Shown: positions 4,689 to 5,210 of the stretch, piece after piece | Layout of the letters: every line of letters starts with the position of its first letter | How positions within the stretch are numbered: the first letter of the stretch is position 1 | DNA from: an uncultured Amaricoccus sp. | Lineage (GTDB): Bacteria > Pseudomonadota > Alphaproteobacteria > Rhodobacterales > Rhodobacteraceae | Direction: 5' to 3' | Length of the DNA: 5,210 nt | NCBI RefSeq assembly: GCF_937858865.1 | Contig: NZ_CALLYO010000585.1 | Span: 1 to 5,210 of the forward strand | Notes under the pieces: model-generated | The model's input: only the letters and a program-made list of their open reading frames with translations | The model's database searches: none | Told to the model about the DNA's origin: nothing | Position numbers and translations under genes: made by a program

Positions 4689-5210
4689 TCATCCCTCTCG
4701 CCCGGCCCGCATCTCCTGCCAGCGGATCACCGCGTTCGCGCCCAGCCAGGCGAAGGGCTGGGGCGGCAGGCGGCTCGGCTTCGGCTGGTCCATGTAGCGG
4801 GCCAGCTCCTCGGAGCGTCGGCCCGTCGCCAGATCCGCGGCCATCATGCCGGCGAGGGTGCTCTTGACGGTGCCGAGCCCGTTCTCGCAGCAGGCCGAGA
4901 AGACGCCCTCCTCGACCTCGCCGAAGGCCGGAACGTGGTTCAGGCTCAGGCAGAGGCGGCCGGCCCAGCTGTGCTCGAAGGGGATCCCGGCGAGGTCGGG
5001 GAAGCGGGCGTCGAGCGAGCGGCGCTGCTGTACGGCGGTGGCGGCCACCCGCTTCTCGGACACCTGCACGCTCGGGTCGTAGGTGAAGCGGGTGCGGATG
5101 ACGATGCGCGACCCGTCCTCGCCGGTGATCTTGCGCAGGGTTGCGCCCATCGGGTCGGCGGGGAGGAGGCCCCAGCGGTCGCGGCCGGCCTTGTCGTGAA
5201 AGGGCGCGGT
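4689..5210 (-). CDS. FAD-dependent oxidoreductase (DAO family), C-terminal part
   Basis: The frame enters from the right edge on the minus strand and stops at TGA 4691-4689, leaving 173 visible residues. It resembles the C-terminal half of D-amino-acid-oxidase-superfamily flavoenzymes (amine or amino-acid oxidases such as the gamma-glutamylputrescine oxidase group). It shows a strand and basic segment (WGLLPADPMGATLRK), a middle FTYDPSVQVSE, the substrate-domain SWAGRLCLSLNHVPAFGEVE, and the C-terminal FAD-contacting ENGLGTVKSTLAGMMAADLA. The N-terminal dinucleotide-binding fold lies outside the window, so subfamily and substrate cannot be set. An internal ATG at 5150 is not the start, because the conserved frame continues upstream to the edge. 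The gene is convergent with DUF899, 48 bp away, and no functional link is evident. Confidence 0.85.
   Translation of the reverse strand, partial: TAPFHDKAGRDRWGLLPADPMGATLRKITGEDGSRIVIRTRFTYDPSVQVSEKRVAATAVQQRRSLDARFPDLAGIPFEHSWAGRLCLSLNHVPAFGEVEEGVFSACCENGLGTVKSTLAGMMAADLATGRRSEELARYMDQPKPSRLPPQPFAWLGANAVIRWQEMRAGREG

Noticed and set aside
1..5210. CRISPR array, tRNA/rRNA, insertion sequence or attachment sites
   Set aside because: No regularly spaced repeats, no tRNA cloverleaf or rRNA-like stretch, no transposase or integrase frame, and no terminal inverted repeats were found. The ccdAB pair is the only gene set typical of mobile DNA, and no boundaries of an insertion can be seen around it.

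Overview
The window is GC-rich throughout, with coding frames whose third codon positions are almost always G or C. Gene content points to an alphaproteobacterium: a GTP cyclohydrolase II with a degenerate DHBP-synthase-like N-terminal half, a COG3786-type L,D-transpeptidase, and an OmpR/PhoB regulator of the kind conserved in Alphaproteobacteria (possibly CenR). Order and genus cannot be fixed from the sequence alone.

Layout, left to right. (1) Positions 1-155 hold the C-terminal tail of an unrecognised plus-strand gene. (2) A short AT-richer promoter region (about 190-250) with tandem GGYGGTATA repeats precedes a two-gene type II toxin-antitoxin operon, ccdA (268-522) and ccdB (510-800), overlapping by 13 bp. 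(3) Convergent to it, on the minus strand, are ribA (1531-2601) and, one base after its stop codon, an L,D-transpeptidase gene (870-1529). The first ~50 codons of the latter contain strong hairpins and do not look like normal coding sequence, so its true start is uncertain. (4) Divergent from ribA across a 149-bp gap is an OmpR/PhoB response regulator (2751-3437). I see no FMN riboswitch or convincing promoter in that gap. (5) The regulator's 3' end overlaps by 19 bp, tail to tail, a minus-strand marR gene (3419-3883). (6) marR is divergent from a DUF899 thioredoxin-like gene (3942-4640). The 58-bp gap holds a perfect 18-bp palindrome covering the putative -10 elements of both promoters. (7) After a second, 16-bp palindrome, the C-terminal part of a minus-strand FAD-dependent (DAO family) oxidoreductase runs off the right edge.

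The genes fall into small independent modules: an addiction module, a riboflavin/cell-wall pair, a two-component response regulator without its kinase, a self-contained MarR/DUF899 switch, and a flavoenzyme. The best-supported regulatory structure is the MarR/DUF899 switch. One operator appears to control face-to-face promoters, marR appears to be transcribed as a leaderless mRNA, and cysteines in both proteins suggest thiol/redox chemistry.
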